Assembly (NCBI GenBank): GCA_903903715.1
Contig: CAIUZX010000365.1
Location: 1-7,353 of the forward strand
Length of the DNA: 7,353 nucleotides
Direction: 5' to 3'
Source: an uncultured Caulobacterales bacterium
GTDB lineage: Bacteria > Pseudomonadota > Alphaproteobacteria > Caulobacterales > Caulobacteraceae
The notes beneath the pieces are model-generated. The model had not been told where the DNA came from. It did no database searches and saw only the letters and a program-made list of their open reading frames with translations. Positions 1 to 6,029 of this stretch are shown here, in pieces. Every line of letters begins with the position of its first letter. Position 1 is the first letter of the stretch. The position numbers were made by a program, and so were the translations under genes.

Positions 1-590
1 ATGATGCCGATGGCGCCGAAGCTGTAGAGGCCTGCAAGGGTGACGATCTCGGCGCTGGGGAAGGCGCGGCCCATCACCGCTGCGCCGGTGAACCAGGACA
101 GACCCTCATAGCAGATGGCGACGGAGGCGGGGCCCCACCAGCCGTTCTGCTTCAGGCGAATCGGCGGGGCGCTGTAGGTCCAGGCGAGCGCCAGACCGAT
201 GACGGCGGCGACTAGCACCCACGGCCCCAGAGCGGTGGCGAGGGCGAGGGACAGCCCCGTCCACACGCAGGCGATGATCAGCCCCCAGGCGCCTGGAATG
301 CGGCCGGAGGGAATCGGCCGGTTGGGCTCATTGATCGCGTCGACATGCCGGTCGAACCAGTCATTCACCGCCTGGCTGGTGGCGCAGATGGCGGGGCCCG
401 CCAGCACCACGCCGCCCAAGGCGAACAGCCAGTGCGATGCGATGGGCGCGCCCGAGGACACCATCCCGCACATGAAGGCCCACATGGTCGCAAACCAGGT
501 GATGGGCTTCAGCAATTCCAGCACGGCGGAAGGTTCCGGAACGCGCCGGTCGGCGTGCAGGACGGTCTTGGAGACGCTGAGCTGGCTCAT
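1..590 (-). CDS. bchG: Bacteriochlorophyll synthase BchG (5' part; 3' end outside window)
   Basis: Esterifies bacteriochlorophyllide a with geranylgeranyl or phytyl diphosphate, the last stage of bacteriochlorophyll a synthesis, in the cytoplasmic membrane. Reading the minus strand from the ATG at 590-588 gives 196 complete codons with no stop, so roughly the last third of a ~300-residue protein is missing. It belongs to the UbiA prenyltransferase family: the first Asp-rich motif reads NDWFDRHVDAINEPNRPIPS (residues 76-95), with the expected N76-x3-D80-x3-D84 spacing and the RPIPSG tail typical of chlorophyll synthases. Hydrophobic membrane segments flank it (about 53-74, 101-120 and 123-138). 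The start is the only Met before residue 37 and keeps a normal family N-terminus (LELLKPITWFATMWAFMCG). No Shine-Dalgarno sequence is visible in front of it. The gene is divergent from bchI and shares a control region with it. Family identity is very secure. Confidence 0.95.
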   Translation of the reverse strand, partial: MSQLSVSKTVLHADRRVPEPSAVLELLKPITWFATMWAFMCGMVSSGAPIASHWLFALGGVVLAGPAICATSQAVNDWFDRHVDAINEPNRPIPSGRIPGAWGLIIACVWTGLSLALATALGPWVLVAAVIGLALAWTYSAPPIRLKQNGWWGPASVAICYEGLSWFTGAAVMGRAFPSAEIVTLAGLYSFGAIGI

Positions 591-592
591 GA

Positions 593-610
593 CGTCAGGC
601 TATAATGACG
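593..610. promoter_or_regulatory. PpsR/CrtJ-like operator, site 1
   Basis: An 18-bp inverted repeat, CGTCA-N8-TGACG, with both arms perfectly complementary. PpsR/CrtJ repressors of purple bacteria recognise TGT-N12-ACA, commonly TGTCA-N8-TGACA; this copy keeps the dyad but has C and G at the two outermost positions. It starts 3 bp upstream of the bchG start codon and is the weaker member of a pair with the site at 619-636. Binding is inferred from the motif. Confidence 0.6.
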
Positions 611-618
611 GATCAAAA

Positions 619-636
619 TGTCAATCTTAGTTGACG
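619..636. promoter_or_regulatory. PpsR/CrtJ-like operator, site 2
   Basis: TGTCA-ATCTTAGT-TGACG, an 18-bp dyad that matches TGT-N12-ACA at all positions but the last. It lies exactly 8 bp from site 1, the spacing reported for cooperative CrtJ binding at paired sites such as the bchC promoter of Rhodobacter capsulatus. Its arms contain TTGACA read on the minus strand (624-619) and TTGACG read on the plus strand (631-636), so a bound repressor could cover -35 elements facing both bchG and bchI. Operator function is inferred. Confidence 0.7.
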
Positions 637-659
637 CTTTTCGTCGGCTTGACCAAGAT
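631..659 (+). promoter_or_regulatory. Possible sigma-70-type promoter for bchIDO
   Basis: TTGACG (631-636) is a good -35 box, followed 17 bp later by CAAGAT (654-659), a poor -10 box matching TATAAT at 3 of 6 positions. Transcription would begin near 666 and run into bchI. The weak -10 makes this tentative; the strongest argument is that the -35 lies inside the operator dyad. Confidence 0.3.
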
Positions 660-712
660 CGCCGGGCGGGTCGATGGTGACCTTCCATTCCAAAGGTCGC
701 TTTTTTAGTCCC

Positions 713-1738
713 ATGAGCAAAGTCTACCCGTTTTCGGCGATTGTCGGTCAGGAGCAGCTCAGACGCGCCCTGATGATCGCCGCCGTCGATCCAGCCATTG
801 GCGGCGTTATGGTGTTCGGGGACCGGGGGACGGGGAAGTCAACCGCCGTGCGGGCGCTGGCCGACCTGTTGCCGCCGATCCAGACCATCCGCGGCTGCGC
901 CTTCCATTGCGATCCGAAACGCCCGCCCACCTGCACGGCCGACTGCGCGCGCCGTGCGGACGGGATCTCGCCGGTTATTGAGACTGCGCCCATGCCGGTG
1001 GTGGACATGCCGCTGGGCGCCACCGAAGACCGGGTCGTCGGCGCCCTCGACATCGAGCACGCCCTGATCCGGGGCGAAAAGCGATTCGAGCCGGGCCTCC
1101 TCGCCCGCGCCAATCGCGGCTTTCTCTATATCGACGAGATCAATCTCCTGGACGATAACCTAGTCGACCTTCTGCTCGACGTCGCCGCGTCCGGGGAAAA
1201 TGTGGTGGAGCGCGAGGGGCTGAGCCTTCGCCATCCCGCCCGTTTCGTCCTGATCGGCAGCGGCAATCCGGAGGAGGGGGAGCTTCGGCCCCAGCTTCTC
1301 GACCGCTTCGGCCTCTCCGTCGACGTGCGCACGCCAACGGACCTTGGCGATCGGGTGGAGGTGGTGAAGCGCCGCATCGCCTTCGATCAGGATCCGGCCA
1401 AGTTCCTCGGCCTGTGGGCGAAGGAACAGGCGCGTCTGCGCCGCCAGATCGTCTCCGCCGCCAAGCGCCTGACCAAGGTCGCCACCCCCGACGCGATCCT
1501 CGAGGCGGCGGCGCGGCTGTGCATCGCCGTCGGGTCCGATGGCCTGCGGGGGGAGCTGACCCTGATGCGCGTCGCGCGGGCGACGGCGGCCATCGAAGGC
1601 GTCGATGCGGTGAGCCTGACCCACCTGCGCAGCATCGCCCCCATGGCGCTGGGGCACCGCCTGCGCCGCGACCCGCTGGACGAAGGCGGCTCGGCGGTCC
1701 GGATCGAGCGGGCCATGGCCGAGCTGTTCGGGCCGTGA
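713..1738 (+). CDS. bchI: Magnesium chelatase AAA+ ATPase subunit BchI
   Basis: ATPase subunit of magnesium chelatase, which with BchD and BchH inserts Mg2+ into protoporphyrin IX, the first committed step of bacteriochlorophyll synthesis, in the cytoplasm. With the start at 713 the product is 341 residues, normal for the family. It opens with YPFSAIVGQ, then Walker A GDRGTGKST (36-44), the PLGATEDRVVGALD insert, Walker B LYIDEI (138-143), GSGNPEEG (182-189), RPQLLDRFG (192-200) with the arginine-finger region, and GLRGE (277-281, sensor-2 region). An in-frame ATG at 674 would add 13 residues (MVTFHSKGRFFSP) that do not look conserved, so 713 is preferred; neither start has a convincing Shine-Dalgarno sequence. 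The loop after Walker A holds four cysteines (62, 66, 74, 78) spaced CX3C-X7-CX3C. The stop overlaps the GTG start of bchD. Identity is very secure; the start is not. Confidence 0.96.
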   Translation: MSKVYPFSAIVGQEQLRRALMIAAVDPAIGGVMVFGDRGTGKSTAVRALADLLPPIQTIRGCAFHCDPKRPPTCTADCARRADGISPVIETAPMPVVDMPLGATEDRVVGALDIEHALIRGEKRFEPGLLARANRGFLYIDEINLLDDNLVDLLLDVAASGENVVEREGLSLRHPARFVLIGSGNPEEGELRPQLLDRFGLSVDVRTPTDLGDRVEVVKRRIAFDQDPAKFLGLWAKEQARLRRQIVSAAKRLTKVATPDAILEAAARLCIAVGSDGLRGELTLMRVARATAAIEGVDAVSLTHLRSIAPMALGHRLRRDPLDEGGSAVRIERAMAELFGP

Positions 1739-3525
1739 CGACTGAGGGCGAGGCCCCGTCCAGGATCGCCGACGCGTCGCTGGCGGCGGCGTTGTTCTCC
1801 GTTGATCCCAGCGGCCTTGGCGGCGTCACCTTGCGCGCCGGGCACGGGCCCTTGCGGGACCAGTGGATCGCCGCGGTGAAGGCCATGCTGCCCGAAGGCG
1901 CGCCGGTCGTGCGTCTGCCCTTCAACATCTCCGACGACCGTCTGGAGGGGGGCGTCGACCTCGCCGCCAGCCTCGCCTCGGGGCGCCTCTGCAAGCAAGC
2001 GTCGGTGCTGGAGGGCATAGACGGCGGCGTGGCGCTCTTGCCCATGGCCGAGCGGTTGGAGACGGGTCTGGCCGCAAGGCTCGCCGCCGTCATGGATCAT
2101 GCGGCGTCCCGCGCGGACGCCCGCCCGGCCTTTGGCCTGATCGCCCTCGATGAAGGCCTTGCGCCGGAGGAACAGCCGCCGACGACGCTCCTCGACCGGC
2201 TGGCCTTGCGGGTCGATCTCCACGGCGACTTTGACCGGACGGACAAGATCACGCCGCTTCCGCGCGCCGATATCGCCGCCGCCCGCGACCGCCTCGCCCA
2301 TGTCGCCGAACCCGAAGACGCGCTGGTCACGGCGGTGTGCGAGGTGGCGCTGGCCTTCGGCGTGTCCTCCCTGCGCAGCGTCATCTTCACATTGAAAGTG
2401 GCGCGGGCGCATGCGGCGCTGGCCGGGCGATCCCTTCTGGGGCAGGCGGATCTCGCCGCCGCCGCGCGTCTTGTCCTCGCCCCGCGCGCCACGCAGGCGC
2501 CGGTGGCGCCGGAGGCCGAACAGGCCCCGCCCGACCCGCCGCCTCCCGACTCGCCGCCGCCGGATGCGAGCGCGGACGACAGCGCCTCTCCAGAAGATCA
2601 ACCTCCGCTCGACGATCCCGAAACCCTCAGCCAGGAAGAGGCGGCGGAGATCCTGGTCGCCGCCCTGCGCGCCCTCCTGCCCGAGCTGGATGCGCCTGCG
2701 CCGCGCCGCCGACCGGCCCGTATGCGACAGGGTGAGGCCGGGGGCAGCGGTGGGGGCGCGCCGACCCTGTCCATGCGGCGCGGCCGACCGATTGCGGCCA
2801 GAGCGGGCCCGCTCAACAGCGGCGCGCGGCTGGATCTTGTGGCCACCCTGCGGGCCGCCGCGCCCTGGCAAAAACTTAGGGCTGCGCCCGGCGGCGAGGC
2901 GCGCCTTGCCATTCGCAAGGACGATATCCGCCTGCGTCGTTTCGTCCGACGCGCGGAGCTGACCACCGTGTTCGTCGTCGACGCGTCCGGCTCCACGGCC
3001 TTCCAGCGGCTGGCCGAGGCCAAGGGCGCGGTGGAGCAATTGCTGGCCCGCGCCTATGTCTCCCGCGCCCGGGTCGCCCTCATCGCCTTCCACCACAAGG
3101 GGGCGGGGGTGCTGTTGCCGCCCACGCGCTCGCTGACGAGGGCCAAGCGCTTCTTGGCTGATCTGCCGGGGGGCGGGGGAACGCCCCTGTCGCTGGCGAT
3201 GGACGCCTCGCTGTCCCTGGCCCTTTCCGAGCGCGCCAAGCAACGGACGCCGATGCTGGTCTTCCTGACCGACGGCCGGGCCAATATCGATGGACGGGGG
3301 GAGGCGGGGCGGGGGCAGGCGGAAGCCGACGCTTTGACGGCTGCGCGCAAGGTCGGCGCTGCGGGGGTGCGGACCCTCTTCATCGACACATCGCTTCGGG
3401 CGCGGCCCGACGCCGACCGCTTCGCCCGCGCCATGGGCGGCGCCTACGCCTTCCTGCCGCTGGTCGAGTCCCGCGCGGTCGCCGAACTTGTCACCCGCGA
3501 GGGCGGACGGGCGCTGGGCGGATGA
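1735..3525 (+). CDS. bchD: Magnesium chelatase subunit BchD
   Basis: Scaffold AAA+ subunit of magnesium chelatase that pairs with the BchI ring and couples it to BchH. The proposed start is GTG at 1735, overlapping the bchI stop (GTGA), which gives 596 residues and implies translational coupling. Three parts are visible: an N-terminal AAA+-like domain (about 1-250) lacking a Walker A motif, as usual for BchD; a proline/acid-rich linker (about 257-295, with PPDPPPPDSPPPD); and a C-terminal von Willebrand A / integrin-I domain. The MIDAS metal site is complete: DASGS (D416, S418, S420), T483 in GGGTPLS and D513 in LTDGRAN. The frame is open upstream of 1735 into bchI, but that part reads as nonsense out of frame with BchI. 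The stop overlaps the bchO start. Identity is secure; GTG is chosen from overlap and length. Confidence 0.95.
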   Translation: MTTEGEAPSRIADASLAAALFSVDPSGLGGVTLRAGHGPLRDQWIAAVKAMLPEGAPVVRLPFNISDDRLEGGVDLAASLASGRLCKQASVLEGIDGGVALLPMAERLETGLAARLAAVMDHAASRADARPAFGLIALDEGLAPEEQPPTTLLDRLALRVDLHGDFDRTDKITPLPRADIAAARDRLAHVAEPEDALVTAVCEVALAFGVSSLRSVIFTLKVARAHAALAGRSLLGQADLAAAARLVLAPRATQAPVAPEAEQAPPDPPPPDSPPPDASADDSASPEDQPPLDDPETLSQEEAAEILVAALRALLPELDAPAPRRRPARMRQGEAGGSGGGAPTLSMRRGRPIAARAGPLNSGARLDLVATLRAAAPWQKLRAAPGGEARLAIRKDDIRLRRFVRRAELTTVFVVDASGSTAFQRLAEAKGAVEQLLARAYVSRARVALIAFHHKGAGVLLPPTRSLTRAKRFLADLPGGGGTPLSLAMDASLSLALSERAKQRTPMLVFLTDGRANIDGRGEAGRGQAEADALTAARKVGAAGVRTLFIDTSLRARPDADRFARAMGGAYAFLPLVESRAVAELVTREGGRALGG

Positions 3526-4463
3526 TCGAGGCGCTGATGGCATTAAGCGATGCGCCGCAATGGAACCGCCAAGGGCGGGACTGGCCGAACCGGGATGCGA
3601 GCCGCTTTGTCACCGACGGCGGCGTGCGCTGGCACGTGCAGGTGATGGGAGAGGGGCCGGTGATCCTCCTGCTGCATGGGGCCGGGGCGGCGACGCACTC
3701 CTGGCGGGGCCTGGCGCCGAAGCTGGCGCAAAGCTGCACCGTGGTGGCGCCCGATCTGCCGGGGCACGGCTTCACCGGCATGCCGGGGCGGGAGGGCTTG
3801 AAGCTCGACGGCATGGCCAAGGGCGTCGCGGCGTTGATGACCGCACTCAAGCTGCAGCCCGACCTGATCGTCGGCCATTCGGCTGGAGCGGCGATTGCCC
3901 TGCGGATGCAGATGACGGGTGCGGGCGGGCGTGCGGGGGTGGTTGCGATCAACGGCGCTTTGTCTCCCTTTCCGGGGGTCGCCGGGCACATCTTCCCGAC
4001 GCTGGCGCGGCTCCTGTTCCTCAACCCCGCCGCCATCGGCCTCTTCGCCTGGCGGGCGCGGCAGCCGGGGGTGGTGGAGCGGCTGATGGAGAGCACGGGC
4101 TCGCGCATCGATGGAGCTGGGCTGGAGGGCTACCGCGCCCTGATCGGGGCGTCCGGGCACGTGGCCGGGACGCTGGGCATGATGTCCGGCTGGGACCTCA
4201 ATGCATTGGCCGCCGACTTTGCGCGGTATCAAGCGCCGCTCACCCTGATCGCCAGCGAGGGAGATCTGGCGGTTCCCATGAAGGTGTCGCGAGAGGCGAG
4301 GGACCGCATCGCCGGGGCGAAGCTCGTCCGGCTGGGGCGCCTCGGCCACCTCGCCCACGAAGAGGATCCCGGCCAGCTCGCCGCCCTCATTCTGGAGCAC
4401 CTCAACACCCACACGCCCCTTTCTTCGCCCGCGGACTTGCGCGATGCCGCGGACGGGGCTTAG
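3522..4463 (+). CDS. bchO: Alpha/beta-hydrolase BchO
   Basis: Alpha/beta-hydrolase-fold protein found next to bchID in purple bacterial photosynthesis clusters and usually annotated as magnesium-chelatase-associated; its reaction is not firmly established. The product is 313 residues. The N-terminus has the hallmark NRQGRDWPNRDASRFV segment followed by WHVQVMGEGP. The oxyanion-hole motif is HGAG (52-55). The nucleophile elbow is GHSAG (118-122, Ser120). A likely acid is Asp248 in SEGDLAVP, and His276 in GHLAHE is the probable base, so the triad looks intact. The ATG at 3522 overlaps the bchD stop as ATGA; an alternative ATG at 3537 would remove five residues. The coupled start fits the operon pattern. 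crtI begins 9 bp after the stop. Confidence 0.92.
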   Translation: MIEALMALSDAPQWNRQGRDWPNRDASRFVTDGGVRWHVQVMGEGPVILLLHGAGAATHSWRGLAPKLAQSCTVVAPDLPGHGFTGMPGREGLKLDGMAKGVAALMTALKLQPDLIVGHSAGAAIALRMQMTGAGGRAGVVAINGALSPFPGVAGHIFPTLARLLFLNPAAIGLFAWRARQPGVVERLMESTGSRIDGAGLEGYRALIGASGHVAGTLGMMSGWDLNALAADFARYQAPLTLIASEGDLAVPMKVSREARDRIAGAKLVRLGRLGHLAHEEDPGQLAALILEHLNTHTPLSSPADLRDAADGA

Positions 4464-4481
4464 TGTCCATTTATGTTGACG
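4464..4481. promoter_or_regulatory. PpsR/CrtJ-like operator across the crtI start codon
   Basis: TGTCC-ATTTATGT-TGACG fits TGT-N12-ACA except for the last base and one inner arm base. It is identical to site 2 of the bchG-bchI region at 14 of 18 positions, including the whole GTTGACG right half. The crtI ATG (4473-4475) lies in its spacer and codons 2-3 form the right arm. It could repress a crtIB promoter located at the end of bchO or block read-through from bchIDO. A lone TTGACA follows at 4501-4506. Function is inferred. Confidence 0.55.
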
Positions 4482-5885
4482 CTCGAGCGCCCTGCGAAAA
4501 TTGACACTTCGGGACCGGACCTTCGGCCCCACGCGGTGGTGATCGGCAGCGGCTTTGGCGGTCTGGCGGCGGCGGTGCGGCTGGGCGCCAAGGGCTATCG
4601 CGTCACGGTGCTGGAAAAACTCGATGCGCCGGGCGGCCGCGCCTATGTCCACCACCGGGACGGCTTCACCTTCGACGCCGGGCCGACCATCATCACAGCG
4701 CCCTTCCTGTTCGAGGATCTGTGGGCCCTGTGCGGGCGCAAGATGTCGGACGACATCGATCTCCGCTCCGTCGATCCCTTCTATCGCCTCGTCTTTGACG
4801 ACGGGGAGGTGATCACCTGCCACGCCGATCCTGAGCTGATGGAGCAGGAGATCGCCCGCGTCTCCCCGTCCGACATTCCGGGCTATCGCCGCTTCATGAC
4901 CCGCAGCCGCGAGATCTGCGCGGTCGGGTTCGAGCAGATGGGCCACGTGCCCTTCCTGACCCTGAAATCGATGATCGACGCGGCGCCGCAACTTCTGAAG
5001 CTGGGCGGCCATCGCAGCGTCTACGGCCTCGTCTCGTCGTTCGTGAAGAACGAGAAGCTGCGGGTGGCGCTGAGCTTTCACCCCCTGTTCGTCGGCGGCA
5101 ATCCGTTCGACACCACCGCCGTCTACTGCATGATCTCGTATTTCGAGCGGAACTGGGGCGTGCACTTCCCGATGGGCGGCACGGGCGCGCTGGTGAACGG
5201 ACTGGTGGGGCTGATCGAGGGGCAGGGGAACAGCGTCCGCTATGGCGCGGTCGTATCGCAGATCCTCGTCGAGAACGGCGTCGCCAAGGGCGTGGCGCTG
5301 GCGGACGGCGAGACCATGGCCGCCGACATCGTCGTGTCCAACGCCGACGCCGCCTTCACCTATCGCAACCTCGTGCAGGCGTCTGCGCGCAAGCGGTGGA
5401 CGGACCGCAAGCTGGAGAACGTGCGCTATTCGATGAGCCTGTTCGTCTGGTACTTCGGCACGTCGCGGAAGTACGAGGCGGTCGATCACCACACGATCCT
5501 GCTGGGGCCCCGCTACAAGGGCCTGCTCGACGACATCTTCCAGAGCAAGCCTCTTGCGCAGGACATGAGCCTTTATCTGCATCGTCCGACCGCCACCGAT
5601 CCGTCGCTGGCGCCGGAGGGGTGCGACGCCTTCTATGTGCTGTCGCCGGTGCCGCATCTTGACGCCCCCATCGACTGGGCGCGCGTGGCGGAGCCCTATC
5701 GCAAGGCCATCGAGGCGCGGTTGTCGGAAACGCTGCTGCCGGGGCTGTCGGACAACCTTGCGACCTCCTTCGTCACCACGCCGCAGGACTTTCAGGACCG
5801 GCTGTCCTCGGTGAAGGGCGCGGCCTTCAGCCTCGCGCCGACCCTGATGCAGAGCGCCTGGTTCCGTCCCGTGAACCGCAGCTAG
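4473..5885 (+). CDS. crtI: Phytoene desaturase CrtI, cut short by an in-frame TAG
   Basis: FAD-dependent, membrane-associated desaturase that converts phytoene to neurosporene or lycopene. The open part is 470 residues. It has the N-terminal Rossmann motif VVIGSGFGG (22-30), Glu48 and DAPGGRA for nucleotide binding, then FDAGPTI, LSFHPLFVGG, VVSNADA, LFVWYFGT and FYVLSPVP, all typical of bacterial CrtI. Translation stops at TAG (5883-5885) directly after FRPVNRS, where family members continue into the C-terminal FAD motif. The same frame beyond the stop reads exactly that motif, and the joined length (518) is the normal one, so this is a nonsense-interrupted gene rather than a natural end. 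No Shine-Dalgarno is seen before the ATG at 4473, but no later Met or GTG precedes the Rossmann fold with enough room. The 470-residue protein is probably inactive unless the stop is an error or is read through. Confidence 0.9.
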   Translation: MLTLERPAKIDTSGPDLRPHAVVIGSGFGGLAAAVRLGAKGYRVTVLEKLDAPGGRAYVHHRDGFTFDAGPTIITAPFLFEDLWALCGRKMSDDIDLRSVDPFYRLVFDDGEVITCHADPELMEQEIARVSPSDIPGYRRFMTRSREICAVGFEQMGHVPFLTLKSMIDAAPQLLKLGGHRSVYGLVSSFVKNEKLRVALSFHPLFVGGNPFDTTAVYCMISYFERNWGVHFPMGGTGALVNGLVGLIEGQGNSVRYGAVVSQILVENGVAKGVALADGETMAADIVVSNADAAFTYRNLVQASARKRWTDRKLENVRYSMSLFVWYFGTSRKYEAVDHHTILLGPRYKGLLDDIFQSKPLAQDMSLYLHRPTATDPSLAPEGCDAFYVLSPVPHLDAPIDWARVAEPYRKAIEARLSETLLPGLSDNLATSFVTTPQDFQDRLSSVKGAAFSLAPTLMQSAWFRPVNRS

Positions 5886-6029
5886 GATATCGAAGGCCTC
5901 TATCTCGTCGGCGCAGGCGCGCAGCCGGGGGCGGGGCTGCCTGGCGTCCTGTCATCGGCGCGGATCGTCGGCGATCTCGTTCCCCACGCTGCCCATCTGG
6001 AGACGAGCCATGTTCGCGCGGCCCGCTGA
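5886..6029 (+). pseudogene. crtI: Orphaned C-terminal segment of crtI after the amber codon
   Basis: These 47 codons plus TGA continue the crtI frame without any shift. They begin DIEGLYLVGAG and PGAGLPGVLSSA, the conserved C-terminal dinucleotide-binding motif of CrtI that contacts FAD, followed by a short variable tail ending AAR. The usual Thr-His between GAG and PGAG is Ala-Gln here. The frame ends at 6027-6029, 20 bp inside crtB, an ordinary overlap for an intact crtI-crtB pair. There is no good start codon or ribosome-binding site from which this piece could be made alone. It is the lost end of the gene above. Confidence 0.88.

Noticed and set aside
590..597. Perfect palindrome TGACGTCA at the bchG start codon
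   Set aside because: It arises where the left arm of operator site 1 meets the bchG ATG; I see no independent reason to treat it as a separate regulator site.
199..630. Plus-strand 143-codon frame at the left end
   Set aside because: It lies opposite bchG, whose minus-strand reading gives an unmistakable UbiA-type motif; the plus-strand peptide resembles nothing and runs through the operator region.
674..712. N-terminal extension of BchI from ATG 674 (MVTFHSKGRFFSP)
   Set aside because: Not excluded, but the residues do not resemble the family and the 713 start gives a normal length; kept only as an alternative.
4438..4455. A partner operator 8 bp upstream of the crtI site (TGCGC-N8-GGACG)
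   Set aside because: Only the outer TG and AC and part of one arm agree; the arms are not complementary enough to claim a site.
4501..4506. TTGACA inside crtI as a further PpsR half-site or promoter -35
   Set aside because: There is no partner arm at the required distance and it lies 25 bp, not 26, from the matching arm of the start-codon site; a promoter here would start inside the coding region.
1387..5657. Two very long minus-strand open frames (1387-3543 and 3543-5657, about 700 codons each) antisense to bchI, bchD, bchO and crtI
   Set aside because: They are antisense shadows produced by high GC at third codon positions: composition is dominated by Arg, Gly, Ala and Gln, no domain or motif is visible, and the plus strand encodes full recognised proteins throughout.
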